A stretch of DNA of 56,626 bases from DTU018 sp029550685 (GCA_035412805.1 DAONVO010000005.1:1-56626); one strand, 5' to 3'. Shown: positions 1 to 8,701, counted from the first letter of the stretch. The notes: generated by a model from the sequence alone, not told the origin. Translations and numbers: made by a program.

Positions 1-54
1 AACCTACAACCCTCCGGTTAACAGCCGGATGCTCTACCGTTGAGCTATCGAGGA
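1..54 (-). tRNA. tRNA-Asn (GTT), 3' part outside window
   Basis: Read on the minus strand, the acceptor 5' strand TCCTCGA is followed by TA, the D-stem GCTC and the D-loop AACGGTA. The anticodon arm has the stem TCCGG/CCGGA around a 7-nt loop CTGTTAA, so the anticodon is GTT (Asn). The variable region and the start of the T arm (GGTTGTAGGTT) reach the window edge, so the 3' end is missing here. A consensus promoter lies directly upstream and the gene follows rpoD. Confidence 0.93.
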
Positions 55-71
55 AAGTCCCAACGACTCAC

Positions 72-101
72 ATTATATAACGGCGGATAGCCTCTTGTCA
101 A
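72..101 (-). promoter_or_regulatory. Sigma-A promoter of tRNA-Asn
   Basis: On the minus strand a perfect -35 TTGACA (96-101) and a perfect -10 TATAAT (72-77) are separated by 18 bp. Transcription would start about 10 bp further on, just ahead of the tRNA 5' end. It lies between the rpoD stop and the tRNA, so the tRNA does not depend on read-through from rpoD. Confidence 0.85.
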
Positions 102-115
102 CTTCCCTACGGAGA

Positions 116-1192
116 TTATTCTATATAATCTTTCAGCTTTTTGCTTCGGGAAGGATGGCGCAATTTGCGCAAGGCCTTAGCCTCAATCTGGCGGATACGC
201 TCCCGGGTTACGCCAAACTCCTGGCCAACTTCTTCCAGGGTGCGCGGCCGCCCATCATCCAGCCCAAAACGCAGTCTTAAGACCTTTTCCTCCCTATCGG
301 TTAAGGTATTGAGAATTCCATCCAGGTGTTCCCGCAACAGTACAAATGAAGCAGATTCTTCCGGAGATTCTGCGTCCTCATCAGTAATAAAATCTCCCAG
401 ATGACTGTCATCTTCTTCGCCAATAGGAGTTTCCAGAGAAACCGGCTCCTGGGCAACTTTCATAATTTCAATGACTCTCTCCACTGGGATATCCATGGCC
501 TCGGCGATTTCCGCTGGGGTAGGTTCTCGTCCTTTTTCCTGGAGTAATGTCCTCTGTACCCGGGACAGCTTGTTAATAGTCTCCACCATATGTACCGGTA
601 TACGAATAGTGCGGGCCTGATCTGCAATAGCACGAGTGATAGCCTGTCTAATCCACCAGGTAGCATAAGTACTGAACTTAAAACCTTTGCGGTAATCAAA
701 CTTCTCCACGGCTTTCATCAACCCCAGATTACCTTCCTGAATAAGGTCCAGGAAAAGCATGCCGCGGCCTACATAACGCTTGGCTATGCTTACTACCAAG
801 CGAAGATTAGCTTCCACCAATTGGCGGCGGGCCTCATCGTCTCCAGCCTCAATACGGTTGGCCAGTTCGATTTCTTCCTCAGCGGTGAGCAGGGGCACCC
901 GCCCAATCTCCTTAAGATACATACGGACAGGATCATCTATTTCAATGCCATCCGGTATAGTGACATCTTCATTTTCGATGTTCTCATGATCGGCATCTTC
1001 TTCAATATCGCCTTCAGATCCCACACCAATTCCCAGAGATTGCAAGTGCTCAAAAATATCATCTATGTGATCGGGGTCCAGATTAAACCCTTGTAGATCT
1101 TCGATGATTTCCTCATAGGTAAGGTTCTTTTTCTTTTTACCCTTTTCAGCCAGCGCGCTGATTGACTCGGCCAGTTTTCGGTCCATTTTCAT
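116..1192 (-). CDS. rpoD: RNA polymerase primary sigma factor RpoD/SigA
   Basis: Housekeeping sigma-70 factor that directs RNA polymerase to -35/-10 promoters. The protein has 358 residues, short for the family because region 1.1 is reduced to an acidic N-terminus. Region 1.2 starts near residue 87 (DPVRMYLKEIG). Region 2, with the -10-binding and melting motif ATWWIRQAI, spans about 120-190; region 3 about 200-275; region 4 carries the -35-binding helix-turn-helix at about 318-337 (TLEEVGQEFGVTRERIRQIE). The ATG follows AAAGGGGTGA at good spacing and overlaps the dnaG stop by 4 bp, indicating translational coupling. It is the last gene of the dgt-dnaG-rpoD operon. Confidence 0.98.
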   Translation of the reverse strand: MKMDRKLAESISALAEKGKKKKNLTYEEIIEDLQGFNLDPDHIDDIFEHLQSLGIGVGSEGDIEEDADHENIENEDVTIPDGIEIDDPVRMYLKEIGRVPLLTAEEEIELANRIEAGDDEARRQLVEANLRLVVSIAKRYVGRGMLFLDLIQEGNLGLMKAVEKFDYRKGFKFSTYATWWIRQAITRAIADQARTIRIPVHMVETINKLSRVQRTLLQEKGREPTPAEIAEAMDIPVERVIEIMKVAQEPVSLETPIGEEDDSHLGDFITDEDAESPEESASFVLLREHLDGILNTLTDREEKVLRLRFGLDDGRPRTLEEVGQEFGVTRERIRQIEAKALRKLRHPSRSKKLKDYIE

Positions 1193-2973
1193 GATGTCAC
1201 CCCTTTATGGGTTGGATTGATAAATGCATCGAGATCCAGGATAAACCTGAGCAACTGATCGAAATCAGCGTCCTCACTCATTTGATTCAGGCGTTCCTGA
1301 AACTTCTGCCAGCGGAGTTCCCTACGCCGCATTTGTATCCGGCGAATAATACCCTGTACTTCTAACAGGGTAAGACCTTTTTCTTCTTCCATTAAAAACA
1401 TTACCCGGGCGTACGCCGAGGTAAATCCCTCCTGTCGAGCTATAGTACCTAGTTCCCCCCAACTTTCCTGACTTATGGGCCGCAGATCAGCAAAACTCTT
1501 TACTAACTGTCGATACTCCTTCTGTTGAAAAATATTAAGTCCTACTGATCTTTGAATTTCTGTGAAAATCTCAGGGTTTTTCAGCATAGATACCAGTAAA
1601 CGCTCTTCTAAGCTAGTTTTACCGTATCTAGTATTATCCCTGAATATTCCATTTTTATTCAGAGCTGAGTTTCTACCTGATCCGCCCAATTTATTAAGCT
1701 CGCGGCGTACCAGATTTTCCTCTACCTGCAGGCGCCTGGACAACAAACGAGTATAATAATCTTTTTCCAGTTCACTTTCCAAGGATGCGATATCTTCCTG
1801 CAATGCTTTTATAATCCTAATACATGCCTCCAGGTGTAATTCGGGCTCATTATTAATATATCTATTTAGTTTAAATTCTATATGATCCACTTTACTATTC
1901 TGTATATATTGCAAAAATTCCTCTTTTCCATGCAAATCCAGGTATTCATCGGGGTCTTTTCCAGCAGGAAGCGACACCACCCAAACCTTTAGTCCTTCAG
2001 CATGCAAGATCTGGACTGCCCTCAGGGCTTGTCTCTGACCGGCTTCGTCCCCATCAAACAGCAGTATTACCTCTTCGACAAATCTTCTCAGTAACCGCGC
2101 CTGTTCCTGGGTCAGAGCCGTACCTAAAGAAGCCACCGTGTTTTCTATTCCCGCCTGGTGCAGCCTGAGGCAATCCATATATCCTTCCACAACTATAGCC
2201 TGATTAAGAGACCGCATAGCCTGCCGGGCTTGATACAGACCGTATAGGTTTCTGCGTTTGGAAAACAGCTCAGTTTCTGGAGTATTTAGGTACTTGGGCA
2301 AACTGTCATTAAGAACTCTTCCCCCAAAGCCTACTACCTCACCTCGTTGGTCGTGAATAGGAAATATAACTCGATCCCGGAATAAATCATAATAACGGTT
2401 TTGTTGATCACTACGTTTAATAAGTCCGGTTGATTTCACCTGTTCCTGAGAAAAAGCCTTTTTAAATAAAAAATCCTCAATAGTATTCCACTTATCAGGT
2501 GCATAACCCAGGCAAAACCTTTCTATGATTTCCAGGCTCAAATGTCGCTGATGCAGGTATTCAAGCCCCTTTCTCCCTTCAGAACTGAGTAATACCTGGT
2601 GATAAAACTGAGCCGCTGCCTGGTTGGCAGCCATAACTCCGCGGATCTGGTCCTGTTTGCGGCGCACTGCCGCGGTTTCTTTCTGCACGGTGACTCCAGC
2701 ACGGTTGGCCAGGTATTCTACCGCTTCCCTGAATTCCAAGCCTTCCCGTTTCATAATATAGGTAACCATATCGCCACCAGCTTGACACCCAAAGCAATAG
2801 AACAGGTTTCGATCTGGAGTAACTGAAAAAGAAGGAGTTTTCTCCTGGTGAAAAGGACACAGTCCCCAGTAACGGTTACCTTTACGGGTCAAATGCACGG
2901 TTTCAGATACTATATCGACAATTTCCAACCGTGAATTTATTTCTTTTATAACATCTTCATAAATTCTACTCAT
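1189..2973 (-). CDS. dnaG: DNA primase DnaG
   Basis: Synthesises RNA primers for replication and works with the replicative helicase. The N-terminal zinc-binding domain is visible as C39-x2-H42 and C60-x2-C63. The catalytic TOPRIM core has VVEGYMD and the acidic LLFDGDEAG motif. The C-terminal helicase-interaction part is present, giving 594 residues, a normal length. An upstream in-frame ATG at 2985 lacks a ribosome site; the ATG at 2973 follows GGTGAGG (short spacing) and gives the family-typical start MSRIYEDVI. It lies between the dGTPase-like gene and rpoD, the classical macromolecular-synthesis order. Confidence 0.97.
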   Translation of the reverse strand: MSRIYEDVIKEINSRLEIVDIVSETVHLTRKGNRYWGLCPFHQEKTPSFSVTPDRNLFYCFGCQAGGDMVTYIMKREGLEFREAVEYLANRAGVTVQKETAAVRRKQDQIRGVMAANQAAAQFYHQVLLSSEGRKGLEYLHQRHLSLEIIERFCLGYAPDKWNTIEDFLFKKAFSQEQVKSTGLIKRSDQQNRYYDLFRDRVIFPIHDQRGEVVGFGGRVLNDSLPKYLNTPETELFSKRRNLYGLYQARQAMRSLNQAIVVEGYMDCLRLHQAGIENTVASLGTALTQEQARLLRRFVEEVILLFDGDEAGQRQALRAVQILHAEGLKVWVVSLPAGKDPDEYLDLHGKEEFLQYIQNSKVDHIEFKLNRYINNEPELHLEACIRIIKALQEDIASLESELEKDYYTRLLSRRLQVEENLVRRELNKLGGSGRNSALNKNGIFRDNTRYGKTSLEERLLVSMLKNPEIFTEIQRSVGLNIFQQKEYRQLVKSFADLRPISQESWGELGTIARQEGFTSAYARVMFLMEEEKGLTLLEVQGIIRRIQMRRRELRWQKFQERLNQMSEDADFDQLLRFILDLDAFINPTHKGVTS

Positions 2974-3043
2974 ATACCTCACCATGTATTCGCTGTGTTT
3001 GACGAAAATCCTCCAAAAATGTTGAAAAGCTGTTAAGTTAATA

Positions 3044-4123
3044 TTATGCTAGGGAAGATTTATTGTAAGTATCACTGGCTTTTCCTGGAACCAACGACTG
3101 CGGCACATATATATCCTCAAAAGCAGCAATACAATAAGCATCGCTCATCCCGGAAATATAATCAGCCACGGCCTGTTCCAGCCCCTCTTCATCAGCTATC
3201 TGACGATATAAGGGAGTCATTTTATCGGGATGGTGCAGGTAATACTTAAATAAATGCTCGATTACAAAACTGGCCCGGGATCGTTCCGCCTGGCATACCG
3301 CTCCCTCGTAAATAGTTTCAAACATAAATTCCCGCAGCTGGCGTAAAGCTTTTTCCACCACCGGACTGGGTTCTACCTTAACCGACTGGGGTGATTTTTC
3401 CATCATGGTACGGGTATGATAAATGGTATCCGTGACCAATGTGGCAATGCGTTTACTATGGGTATCTCCCAGGACCTCCAGGCAGGATTTGGGTAAGTCT
3501 TCCAAAGTAAGCAGCCCAGCACGAATAGAATCATCGATATCATGCTGAACATAGGCAATCTTATCACTTAATCTGATTACCTGCCCCTCCAGGGTACTGG
3601 GCCGCGGCCCATCTTTGCCATACCCGCTGTGATACAGGACCCCATCTAACACCTCCTGGGTCAGGTTTAGTCCAGGGCGGCCTTTATGCTGTTCCACCCG
3701 GGTCAGTACCCGAATACTGTTTACGTTATGACGAAAGCCTTTGGCCATTAACTGGTCCAGGACCTGTTCCCCCGCATGAGCAAAGGGAGTGTGGCCTACA
3801 TCATGAGCTAGAGCTATTGCCTCAATCAGATCCAGGTTCAGATTAAGTCCGGCACCTATAGTCTTGGCAATTTGATTAACTTCCAGGGTGTGAGTCAGAC
3901 GGCTGCGATAATGGTCACCTCGGGGGGCAATAAAGACCTGGGTTTTATGTTTTAAGCGGCGAAAAGACTTGGAATGAACTACCCGGTCCCTATCCAACAT
4001 GTAGTTGGTGCGGATAGGATCAGGAGGTTCTTCCACAGCCCTGCCTTTAGACCCGCTGGATAGGCTGGCCAGCGGACTTAAGGTCTTTAATTCCCTCTGT
4101 TCAATTTCCAGTCTGATTTCCAT
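3044..4123 (-). CDS. dGTPase-like dNTP triphosphohydrolase (HD domain)
   Basis: Member of the deoxyguanosinetriphosphate triphosphohydrolase-like family, which cleaves dNTPs to deoxynucleoside plus triphosphate. The metal-binding HD-domain residues are visible: H78 (RLTHTLEV), H107-D108 and H111 (AHDVGHTPFAH), and a later Asp in RLSDKIAYVQHD. The reading frame is open upstream to 4168, but GAGGAGG sits 6 bp before the ATG at 4123. That start gives the standard N-terminus MEIRLEIEQRE and 359 residues. It is the first gene of the operon with dnaG and rpoD, 70 bp upstream of dnaG. The preferred dNTP cannot be told from sequence. Confidence 0.92.
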   Translation of the reverse strand: MEIRLEIEQRELKTLSPLASLSSGSKGRAVEEPPDPIRTNYMLDRDRVVHSKSFRRLKHKTQVFIAPRGDHYRSRLTHTLEVNQIAKTIGAGLNLNLDLIEAIALAHDVGHTPFAHAGEQVLDQLMAKGFRHNVNSIRVLTRVEQHKGRPGLNLTQEVLDGVLYHSGYGKDGPRPSTLEGQVIRLSDKIAYVQHDIDDSIRAGLLTLEDLPKSCLEVLGDTHSKRIATLVTDTIYHTRTMMEKSPQSVKVEPSPVVEKALRQLREFMFETIYEGAVCQAERSRASFVIEHLFKYYLHHPDKMTPLYRQIADEEGLEQAVADYISGMSDAYCIAAFEDIYVPQSLVPGKASDTYNKSSLA

Positions 4124-4349
4124 AGGTGCCCTCCTCATGGTGGAAAAAAAACCTCTGGCATCTGCCAAAGGAACAGGTATTTATTAATACTGGTAACAGT
4201 CTGTTTTTTAGGTGATAATTCTATGAATAGGTAATACTACGTTATAGATATAAATCCCTTTTTTAGGTCCATTTATAATTACAGAACGATAGGTTTTGCT
4301 AGCCGGGTTGTTGATTGAATAACCAAAAACTATATGGTTGTGCACTGAT

Positions 4350-5306
4350 CTAATTTCTTCCCAAGCTATTGTATACCATTAAAGCATCGGTGATATTATA
4401 CTGTTCGGTATGGTAATCTCCTCTAGCGCCCGCTGTAACCAATATGTATTCCTGCCCTCCCACTTTCGCTAGACTGGCCAGGCATAGTCCCGCTTTATCG
4501 GTATATCCGGTTTTCCCCCCCAGGAGCTCTCCCCCGGTAATTTGGGGATCGTCGAGTTCCTGAAACAAGGTACTGTAAAAGGTTATCCCATTGGGATGAA
4601 TATTGGTTGATGGAGTAGAATGGCGGGTGGAAGTGAATATCTCCCGGAAAGTATCATTTTGCAGTGCATAGCTAAGCAAAACAGCTACATCCTTGACGGT
4701 TGTGTAGTGATTGTCATGATGAAGTCCGACGGCATTGGTGAAATGGGTGTTATCCATACCCAGTTCTACCGCCTTTTGATTCATTATCTTTACAAAGTCC
4801 TGTTCCGAACCCGCAATTTCGGTGGCCAGTGCCCTACAGCACTCGGCCCCGCTGGGAAGCATAGCCCCAAATAATAGGTCTGTGGCCCTTACCTTTTCAC
4901 CCGGCTGGAAACCAGCCATAGAAGCATTGGCTTCATGCAACCCCTCAAACATTGCACCGGTAAGTATGATTTCCTTCTCCAGATCCGGCAGATTCTCTAA
5001 AGCTACCACCGCTGTCATTATTTTGGTCAAAGAAGCAGGATAAATAACTTCTTCACTATTCTTCTCCACAACCAATCCATCATTTAAGCCAATCAGAATA
5101 GCGTAAGGACTGTTGAGCCTGTCCAAGGGTATAGAGACCGATGAACTAGGCTGGGGATTCATTTCTTCAAAGTCTTCCCCAAACGGACATTGGTCCCGGT
5201 CTCCAGGGTCGATGAAGGATATGAAAGCCAAAACAGTTATGGCTATCAGCAAAGCTGATATAATGATGCTTATGCCTGATTCTTTCCTTTTTGCTTTTCG
5301 TACCAT
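4350..5306 (-). CDS. D-alanyl-D-alanine carboxypeptidase (peptidase S11, VanY/DacF-like)
   Basis: Trims the terminal D-Ala from peptidoglycan stem peptides outside the membrane. A single N-terminal membrane segment (about residues 10-31) anchors it. The serine active-site motifs are SxxK at S92-K95 (ASLTK), S152-G-A in the SxN position (LPSGAEC, Ala in place of Asn) and KTG at 265-267. The protein has 318 residues, short because it lacks the usual C-terminal beta domain. The ATG at 5306 is preferred over 5315 because AGGGGG lies at correct distance. It sits 93 bp downstream of the VanS-like kinase, and its upstream region carries the same direct repeats found upstream of vanR, so it is probably a target of that pair. 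Confidence 0.9.
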   Translation of the reverse strand: MVRKAKRKESGISIIISALLIAITVLAFISFIDPGDRDQCPFGEDFEEMNPQPSSSVSIPLDRLNSPYAILIGLNDGLVVEKNSEEVIYPASLTKIMTAVVALENLPDLEKEIILTGAMFEGLHEANASMAGFQPGEKVRATDLLFGAMLPSGAECCRALATEIAGSEQDFVKIMNQKAVELGMDNTHFTNAVGLHHDNHYTTVKDVAVLLSYALQNDTFREIFTSTRHSTPSTNIHPNGITFYSTLFQELDDPQITGGELLGGKTGYTDKAGLCLASLAKVGGQEYILVTAGARGDYHTEQYNITDALMVYNSLGRN

Positions 5307-5370
5307 ATAAAACATCCCCCTATTGCGTTTTTATATCAATTAATCACAAAATAGGGAGCAATTTTGGAAC

Positions 5371-5403
5371 TCCAACTTATAAATCTCTTAAGAATTTCTT
5401 ATG
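5371..5403 (-). promoter_or_regulatory. Three 11-bp direct repeats, candidate VanR-like box
   Basis: On the minus strand CATAAGAAATT, CTTAAGAGATT and a weaker TATAAGTT follow each other at exact 11-bp period. OmpR/PhoB-type regulators bind direct repeats with this period. The first two units match the box upstream of the response-regulator gene (7279-7300). It overlaps the last codons of the kinase gene and lies about 65-100 bp before the carboxypeptidase start. Confidence 0.55.
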
Positions 5404-6523
5404 AGGGCAGATTTACCGTGAAGGTAGTGTGTTCTGGGTTGCTTTCCACGGTGATAGTTCCGCCATGAGCCAAAACAATCTCCTGTGCGATTGCTAAACC
5501 CAACCCTGTTCCCCCGGTTGCGGTGGAACGAGCGGCATCCAGCCGGTAAAACTTTTCGAAGATAGTAGCAAGTTTCTGTGAAGGAATAGGATCCCCCTGG
5601 TTTGTGAAAGTAATACTTACATTGTCCCCTTGCCGGGCAGCTGTAATGGTAATAGTGCTGTTGGCATAGCTGTAGGCAATGGCATTTTTCAGGATGTTAT
5701 TAAAAACGCGAGCCAGCTTATCAGCGTCACCAACCAGGATCAGGTCCTCCGGGGCATGGATGGTCACCTGTTTTCCCTGGGGCGTTAGCAAGGGATAAAA
5801 CTCATCAGCCAGCTGCTCAAGCATAAAGGCCAGTTTTATCTTGCCCTTGTTCAAAACAATAGTCTGCAGATTAAATCTGGTAATATCAAAAAACTCATTG
5901 ATCAGTTCTTCCAGTCGATAAGCTTTCTCTAAGGCGATACCGGTGTATTTGTTTCTTTGCTCTACTGGCAGGTCGGGAGCTTCGCTTAACAGGCTTAAAT
6001 AGCCGATTACCGAAGCCAGAGGCGTTTTCAAGTCATGGGCCAGATAAGTAATGAGATCGTTTTTGCGCTGCATTTCCATCTGCATAAGCTGCTCATGCTT
6101 CAGGGCAACAGACTTTATTTTAACAAGCTGTGCCTCAAATTGAGAATACTCATTGGGCAGTGTTAAGTCATCAGTATCTGAATTTAAATAGGAATTCATG
6201 ACTTGGGTAATAAAAGAGATATCTTTTTGACTTCTGTACCGTGCATAAAAATAGGCTGAAGCAATACTGCATATAGCTACTATAATAATGGCTGTAACAA
6301 AGGTATAGATAAGGAATTCCTTTATTTCCCCCCAGCTTTTAAATACTGCTCCTACTTTTCCTAGTCCGGCAGAATCAGGGTCAACATATACTATTTTATA
6401 AATCCATTCTTTGATTACTCCGTTAAATCCCTGGTCAATCAACCACATCATGCCCCAACCGGCTAAAACGATGGCACAAATAATAAGACCAATTCTCAAG
6501 AGGGTTTCAGATTTGCTTTTCAA
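5399..6523 (-). CDS. VanS-like sensor histidine kinase
   Basis: Membrane sensor kinase, probably sensing cell-envelope state. Two N-terminal membrane segments (about residues 8-30 and 70-92) enclose a short outer loop. A linker follows, then the dimerisation/phosphoacceptor motif with H163 (LAHDLKTPLASVIGYLSLL, typical of VanS) and an HATPase domain with NILKNAIAYS (N box) and GGTGLGLAIA (G box). The frame is open to 6580, but that would overlap the regulator by 74 bp. A TTG at 6523 behind GGGGGG overlaps it by only 17 bp and is chosen; a TTG at 6535 is also possible. It is translationally coupled to the response regulator. Confidence 0.9.
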   Translation of the reverse strand: MKSKSETLLRIGLIICAIVLAGWGMMWLIDQGFNGVIKEWIYKIVYVDPDSAGLGKVGAVFKSWGEIKEFLIYTFVTAIIIVAICSIASAYFYARYRSQKDISFITQVMNSYLNSDTDDLTLPNEYSQFEAQLVKIKSVALKHEQLMQMEMQRKNDLITYLAHDLKTPLASVIGYLSLLSEAPDLPVEQRNKYTGIALEKAYRLEELINEFFDITRFNLQTIVLNKGKIKLAFMLEQLADEFYPLLTPQGKQVTIHAPEDLILVGDADKLARVFNNILKNAIAYSYANSTITITAARQGDNVSITFTNQGDPIPSQKLATIFEKFYRLDAARSTATGGTGLGLAIAQEIVLAHGGTITVESNPEHTTFTVNLPS

Positions 6524-7208
6524 TTTTATAGCCAACCCCCCATACAGTCTTAATGTATTTTGGATGTTCGGCACTGTCATGCATTTTTTCCCTCAAATGC
6601 CGGATATGAACCATCACCGTATTGTTGTTGGTGTAATACTTGTCTCCCCATACCTCCCGGAACAATTCTTCCGAGCTGACTACCCGTCCCCGGTTAGAAC
6701 ACAGGACCCAAAGAATGGAGAACTCCGTGGGAGTGAGGGACAGCTTTTTTTCATTCAAGGTGCATTCATGGGTATCCAGGTTCAATACCAAGCCAGAAAA
6801 AGCAATTACCCGTTCTTCCTGTTTTGGCTCTGCAGAATTATATTTGGTAAATCTCCGCAGCTGAGCCTTTACCCGGGCAACTAGTTCCAAGGGTCGAAAG
6901 GGTTTGGTGATATAGTCGTCCGCACCCAAGGTCAGCCCGGTAATCTTGTCAATTTCTTCTTCTTTGGCGGTCAGCATGATAACCGGGAAATTATGCTTCT
7001 CCCGAATGTGCTGGCAGATCGAAAAACCGTCCACATCGGGAAGCATTACGTCCAGTATGGCTAAATCCAGCTTTTCATTATCGATACACTTCAGGGCATC
7101 CTGTCCATTATAGAACTTAAAAACCTGGTAGTTTTCGTTCTTCAAGTAAACTTCCACCAAATCCGCAATAGCTTGTTCGTCATCAACTATCAAAATCTTG
7201 GCATCCAA
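6507..7208 (-). CDS. VanR-like response regulator (OmpR/PhoB family)
   Basis: DNA-binding response regulator paired with the adjacent kinase. The receiver domain has the acidic pair DD (9-10), the phospho-acceptor D53 (LAILDVMLPDVDG), the conserved Thr in MLTAKEE and the Lys in TKPFRPLEL. The C-terminal winged helix includes SLTPTEFSILWVL and the end motif TVWGVGYKIE. It has 233 residues. It starts at a TTG with AAGGAAG 8 bp upstream. Similarity is to VanR, but no vanH/vanA/vanX genes are in the window, so a resistance role is not implied. Direct repeats just upstream suggest autoregulation. Confidence 0.93.
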   Translation of the reverse strand: MDAKILIVDDEQAIADLVEVYLKNENYQVFKFYNGQDALKCIDNEKLDLAILDVMLPDVDGFSICQHIREKHNFPVIMLTAKEEEIDKITGLTLGADDYITKPFRPLELVARVKAQLRRFTKYNSAEPKQEERVIAFSGLVLNLDTHECTLNEKKLSLTPTEFSILWVLCSNRGRVVSSEELFREVWGDKYYTNNNTVMVHIRHLREKMHDSAEHPKYIKTVWGVGYKIEKQI

Positions 7209-7268
7209 TGCGTCATCTTCCTTCTGATTCTATATCCCCACCATCATTGTAACGCGAAACAATATTCC

Positions 7269-7300
7269 ATTTTATAGCTTTTTCTTAGGAAATTCTTAAG
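7269..7300 (-). promoter_or_regulatory. vanR-like promoter with 11-bp direct repeats
   Basis: On the minus strand CTTAAGAATTT (7290-7300) and CCTAAGAAAAA (7279-7289) form a tandem 11-bp repeat. It is followed at once by the A/T-rich -10-like TATAAAAT (7269-7276). This matches an activator box placed over the -35 region. The same repeat occurs upstream of the carboxypeptidase gene. Confidence 0.55.
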
Positions 7301-7325
7301 ATTTTATTAAGCACGGAAGCACAGG

Positions 7326-7458
7326 GAAGCACGGGGACGTTCTTTTTGCTTCCTTTGGGGGAAGCACGGGGACGTTCTTTTTGCTTCCTTTGGGGGAAAC
7401 ACGGGGACGTTCTTTTTGCTTCCTTTGGACGGGAAGCAGGGGGACGCTGCTTTTGCTT
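7326..7458 (+). repeat. REP-like array upstream of the transposase (4 units)
   Basis: Three units with exact 35-bp period begin at 7326, 7361 and 7396 (GAAGCACGGGGACGTTCTTT followed by TTGCTTCCTTTGG). A divergent fourth unit starts at 7433. Each unit has complementary ends (GAAGCA and TGCTTC), so single strands can fold into a hairpin. There are no unique spacers. The same sequence in opposite orientation lies downstream of the transposase. Confidence 0.85.
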
Positions 7459-7505
7459 TATCTTCTATTATTTGGTATTATAAACATAATATGGGGAGGT
7501 AACCT

Positions 7506-8273
7506 ATGGCAAGAAAACCGAGAAAGCAGAGTGAGAGTGGCATTTATCACGTAGTCTTAAGAGGAGTCAACCGGCAGAATATTTTTTATGACGAAGATGA
7601 TTATCAGCGGTTCCTGGAAATACTGGCACAAAAGAAAATAGAAGCACAGTATAAGATATACGGCTATTGCTTGATGAATAACCATGTTCATCTTTTGGTG
7701 CATGAAGGCAAAGATTCGATTTCGCGAATCATGAGTAGGATTGGAACTAGTTATGCATGGTGGTATAACCGGAAATACAATAGAATTGGCCATGTGTTCC
7801 AGGGACGTTTCGGAAGTGAATGCGTTGAAGACGATGCTTATCTGTTAACAGTAGTTCGGTATATTCACCATAATCCGGTTAAGGCTAAAATAGTTAAATC
7901 ACCTGAAGACTATCCTTGGAGCAGTATCCAAGCATATTATAGTGAGCATCCACACGAATTGGTCAACACTGATTTTATTTTAGAATTCATGCACAAAACA
8001 AGAGCAGAAGCAGTTCGGATATTTAGAGAGTTTATGCAAATGGAGAATGACGATCAATGTCTTGATGATGAAATCAAAACCAGTAAAACAGATAACGAGG
8101 TAAAAGCAGAGATTGAAGCCATGATGAATGGTGAACCTATAGAGAGATTACTGGAATTTGATAAAGTAAAAAGAGATGAGATATTACATCAGATCAAACA
8201 AAGCACAGGGGTAACTCAGCGGCAGATAGCTCGCGTAACTGGAATCAGTCCTAATATCGTATTCAAGGCGTAG
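7506..8273 (+). CDS. REP-associated tyrosine transposase (RAYT, Y1 family)
   Basis: Single-strand DNA transposase of the IS200-like Y1 type, the class that handles REP palindromes. It has the HUH metal motif at H60-V-H62 (MNNHVHLLV) and the catalytic tyrosine at about Y119 (RYIHHNPVKAKIV), plus the family signature GHVFQGRF. The C-terminal part (about 200-255) ends in a helix-turn-helix-like TQRQIARVTGIS. The 255-residue frame is intact behind GGGGAGGT. It is one of few plus-strand genes and sits between inverted REP-like arrays, as is known for RAYT genes. No terminal inverted repeats of an insertion sequence are seen, fitting a domesticated, single-copy gene. Confidence 0.93.
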   Translation: MARKPRKQSESGIYHVVLRGVNRQNIFYDEDDYQRFLEILAQKKIEAQYKIYGYCLMNNHVHLLVHEGKDSISRIMSRIGTSYAWWYNRKYNRIGHVFQGRFGSECVEDDAYLLTVVRYIHHNPVKAKIVKSPEDYPWSSIQAYYSEHPHELVNTDFILEFMHKTRAEAVRIFREFMQMENDDQCLDDEIKTSKTDNEVKAEIEAMMNGEPIERLLEFDKVKRDEILHQIKQSTGVTQRQIARVTGISPNIVFKA

Positions 8274-8279
8274 TGATAA

Positions 8280-8345
8280 GGAAGCAAAAAGAACGTCCCC
8301 CTGCTTCCGCCAGGAAGCAAAAAGAACGTCCCCCTGCTTCCGCCT
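8280..8345 (-). repeat. REP-like pair directly after the transposase
   Basis: Two 33-bp units, 8280-8312 and 8313-8345, each GGAAGCA, then AAAAGAACGTCCCCC, then TGCTTCC and GCC. They are the reverse complement of the upstream units and start 7 bp after the transposase stop codon. The first and last 7 bases of each unit are complementary. Confidence 0.85.
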
Positions 8346-8347
8346 GG

Positions 8348-8701
8348 TTATTGTTTCCGCATAATCATATCCATGGCTTTTCCCTTGGCCAGTTCATCAA
8401 TCAGCTTATCCAAATAGCGAATTTCCCGCATAAGGGGTTCTTCAATCTCTTCTACCCGCACACCGCAAACTACACCTTTGATCAGGGCCCGGGCAGGATT
8501 CATATGGGGTGCTTGCCCGAAGAAGGTCTGAAAATCGGTCTGCTTTTCCAGGTGGGCTTCCAACTCTTCCTGGCTGTATCCGGTCAGCCAGCGGATGATC
8601 TCATCGACTTCTGTTTTGGTACGCCCTTTTTTCTCAGCCTTGGCCACATAAAGGGGATAGACTTTGGCGAAACTCATGGTATATATTTGCTGCTTGGGCA
8701 T
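8348..8701 (-). CDS. DUF2200 family protein
   Basis: Small soluble protein of 117 residues recognised as the DUF2200 family from its characteristic N-terminus (IYTMSFAKVYPLYVAKAEKKG), the central EVDEIIRWLTGYSQEEL and the FFGQAPHMNPA segment. No biochemical role is established for the family. It has no membrane segment or signal. It lies in the island between the transposase and ppdK with REP-like palindromes on both sides, so it may be carried with that island. The only upstream purine-rich sequence is GGCGG, a weak ribosome site. Confidence 0.8.
   Translation of the reverse strand: MPKQQIYTMSFAKVYPLYVAKAEKKGRTKTEVDEIIRWLTGYSQEELEAHLEKQTDFQTFFGQAPHMNPARALIKGVVCGVRVEEIEEPLMREIRYLDKLIDELAKGKAMDMIMRKQ

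Noticed and set aside
590..1096. 168-codon plus-strand open frame inside rpoD
   Set aside because: It is antisense to a well-conserved sigma factor, has no ribosome site and encodes no recognisable protein.
7326..7458. CRISPR-like tandem repeats
   Set aside because: Units of 35 bp follow each other without unique spacers, there are no cas genes, and the unit is a REP-like palindrome next to a RAYT gene.
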